Shown piece by piece: positions 63,162 through 64,000 of a stretch of 64,000 nucleotides of DNA. The stretch spans positions 1 through 64,000 of the forward strand of contig NZ_JOCF01000011.1 of the NCBI RefSeq assembly GCF_000720635.1. The letters run 5' to 3'. Position numbers and translations under genes: made by a program. Within the stretch, counting starts at the first letter, position 1, and each line of letters opens with the position of its first letter. The DNA is from Streptomyces sp. NRRL WC-3742 (GTDB taxonomy: Bacteria > Actinomycetota > Actinomycetes > Streptomycetales > Streptomycetaceae). The notes below the pieces were generated by a model. That model was not told the DNA's origin. It was given only the letters and a program-made list of their open reading frames with translations, and ran no database searches.

Positions 63162-64000
63162 ATGGGTTCGGTTCGCGTAGCCATCGTGGGCGTCGGCAAC
63201 TGCGCCGCGTCGCTGGTGCAGGGTGTCGAGTTCTACAAGGACGCCGACCCGGCCGGCAAGGTCCCCGGCCTGATGCACGTCCAGTTCGGTGACTACCACG
63301 TCGGTGACGTGGAGTTCGTCGCCGCCTTCGACGTGGACGCCAAGAAGGTCGGCTTCGACCTGGCGGACGCCATCGGCAACAGCGAGAACAACACCATCAA
63401 GATCTGCGACGTGCCGCCGACCGGCGTCACCGTGCAGCGTGGCCACACCCTCGACGGTCTGGGCAAGTACTACCGCCAGACCATCGAGGAGTCGGACGAG
63501 ACCCCGGTCGACGTCGTCCGGATCCTCAAGGACAAGCAGGTCGACGTCCTCGTCTGCTACCTGCCCGTCGGCTCCGAGGACGCGGCCAAGTTCTACGCCC
63601 AGTGCGCCATCGACGCCAAGGTCGCCTTCGTGAACGCCCTGCCGGTGTTCATCGCGGGCACCAAGGAGTGGGCGGACAAGTTCACCGAGGCCGGCGTGCC
63701 GATCGTCGGTGACGACATCAAGTCCCAGGTCGGCGCCACCATCACGCACCGCGTGATGGCCAAGCTGTTCGAGGACCGCGGTGTCATCCTCGAGCGCACC
63801 ATGCAGCTGAACGTCGGCGGCAACATGGACTTCAAGAACATGCTCGAGCGCGAGCGCCTGGAGTCCAAGAAGATCTCCAAGACGCAGGCCGTCACCTCGC
63901 AGATCCGCGACCGCGAGCTGGGCGAGAAGAACGTCCACATCGGTCCCTCGGACTACGTGGCCTGGCTGGACGACCGCAAGTGGGCCTACGTCCGCCTCGA
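63162..64000 (+). CDS. ino1: Inositol-3-phosphate synthase (3' end beyond window)
   Basis: At least 279 codons, no stop before the window end, so this is a partial entry. [21 protein letters not shown] holds the NAD-binding GxGNCA motif at residues 10-15, and [15 protein letters not shown] and [13 protein letters not shown] follow, all typical. The enzyme turns glucose-6-phosphate into 1L-myo-inositol-1-phosphate, the precursor of phosphatidylinositol and mycothiol. ATG 63162 follows GAGGGAG and matches the family N-terminus. It lies 126 nt after padR, so it may be read with it; mycothiol supply fits the MDMPI-type proteins nearby. Confidence 0.96.
   Translation, partial: MGSVRVAIVGVGNCAASLVQGVEFYKDADPAGKVPGLMHVQFGDYHVGDVEFVAAFDVDAKKVGFDLADAIGNSENNTIKICDVPPTGVTVQRGHTLDGLGKYYRQTIEESDETPVDVVRILKDKQVDVLVCYLPVGSEDAAKFYAQCAIDAKVAFVNALPVFIAGTKEWADKFTEAGVPIVGDDIKSQVGATITHRVMAKLFEDRGVILERTMQLNVGGNMDFKNMLERERLESKKISKTQAVTSQIRDRELGEKNVHIGPSDYVAWLDDRKWAYVRL

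Overview
The window is very G+C-rich actinobacterial chromosome, almost certainly from Streptomyces or the close relative Kitasatospora. The evidence is the strong G/C bias at third codon positions, the frequent GTG starts, and a set of families typical of that group: Lsr2, the Bpa proteasome activator, mycothiol-dependent isomerase-like proteins, FemX, single-TM Ser/Thr kinases, DUF3151/DUF3152 and a Gly-rich SSB. Most of it is core chromosome. A parS site, a DnaA-box cluster, dnaB and the rpsF-ssb-rpsR-rplI operon all suggest that oriC is not far away, although dnaA, dnaN and oriC are not in the window.

Layout. 0-6.4 kb: a membrane-anchored SRPBCC/CoxG-like protein, pyrE, a DedA protein, fba, DUF3151, a DUF3152 metalloprotease-like protein and a mycothiol-type isomerase. 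6.4-10.4 kb: the overlapping purS-purQ-purL operon diverging from lsr2. 10.5-14.7 kb: two identical tRNA-Gly(GCC) genes, then an ABC exporter with its own histidine kinase and response regulator, behind a palindromic operator candidate. 14.7-22.7 kb: purC, a dimethylformamidase-like protein, a degenerate M48-like membrane protein, purD, a SLATT-like two-TM protein and an unknown conserved protein. 22.8-27.9 kb: a GntR regulator, a nitrilase-type hydrolase, a second mycothiol-type isomerase, a 5'-truncated phage-type BRO-N gene (the clearest foreign DNA here) and an MFS transporter. 28-35.3 kb: an M64 peptidase, a branched-chain-type 2-oxoacid dehydrogenase operon (E1alpha-E1beta-E2), an orphan response regulator and an APH-fold kinase.

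35.3-46.9 kb: two receptor-type Ser/Thr kinases, bpa, a Pro/Ala-rich surface protein, a quinone oxidoreductase, an overlapping operon of mobA, a DUF6457 gene, moeA and a TrkA-N potassium channel, an MBL-fold hydrolase, and a divergent azoR/HxlR pair. 46.9-54.5 kb: polyprenol-phosphate-mannose synthase diverging from manA, dnaB with phased DnaA boxes upstream, a MATE exporter, and rpsF-ssb-rpsR-rplI with a perfect parS site between rpsF and ssb. 54.7-64 kb: a small membrane protein, femX, an alanine-racemase-like protein, a GT87 mannosyltransferase-like protein, a large class A penicillin-binding protein, a PadR regulator with twin operators, and the first part of inositol-3-phosphate synthase, cut by the window edge.

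How the genes fit together: purS/Q/L, purC, purD and pyrE supply nucleotides. manA and ppm1 make lipid-linked mannose, which a GT87 enzyme could use. femX, the Alr-like protein and the PBP form a wall-assembly neighbourhood. ino1 feeds phosphatidylinositol and mycothiol synthesis, and mycothiol is the probable cofactor of the two isomerase-like proteins. The non-coding sequence is also structured: long perfect hairpins between convergent genes, and several tandem arrays with 11-13 nt units in gene gaps.
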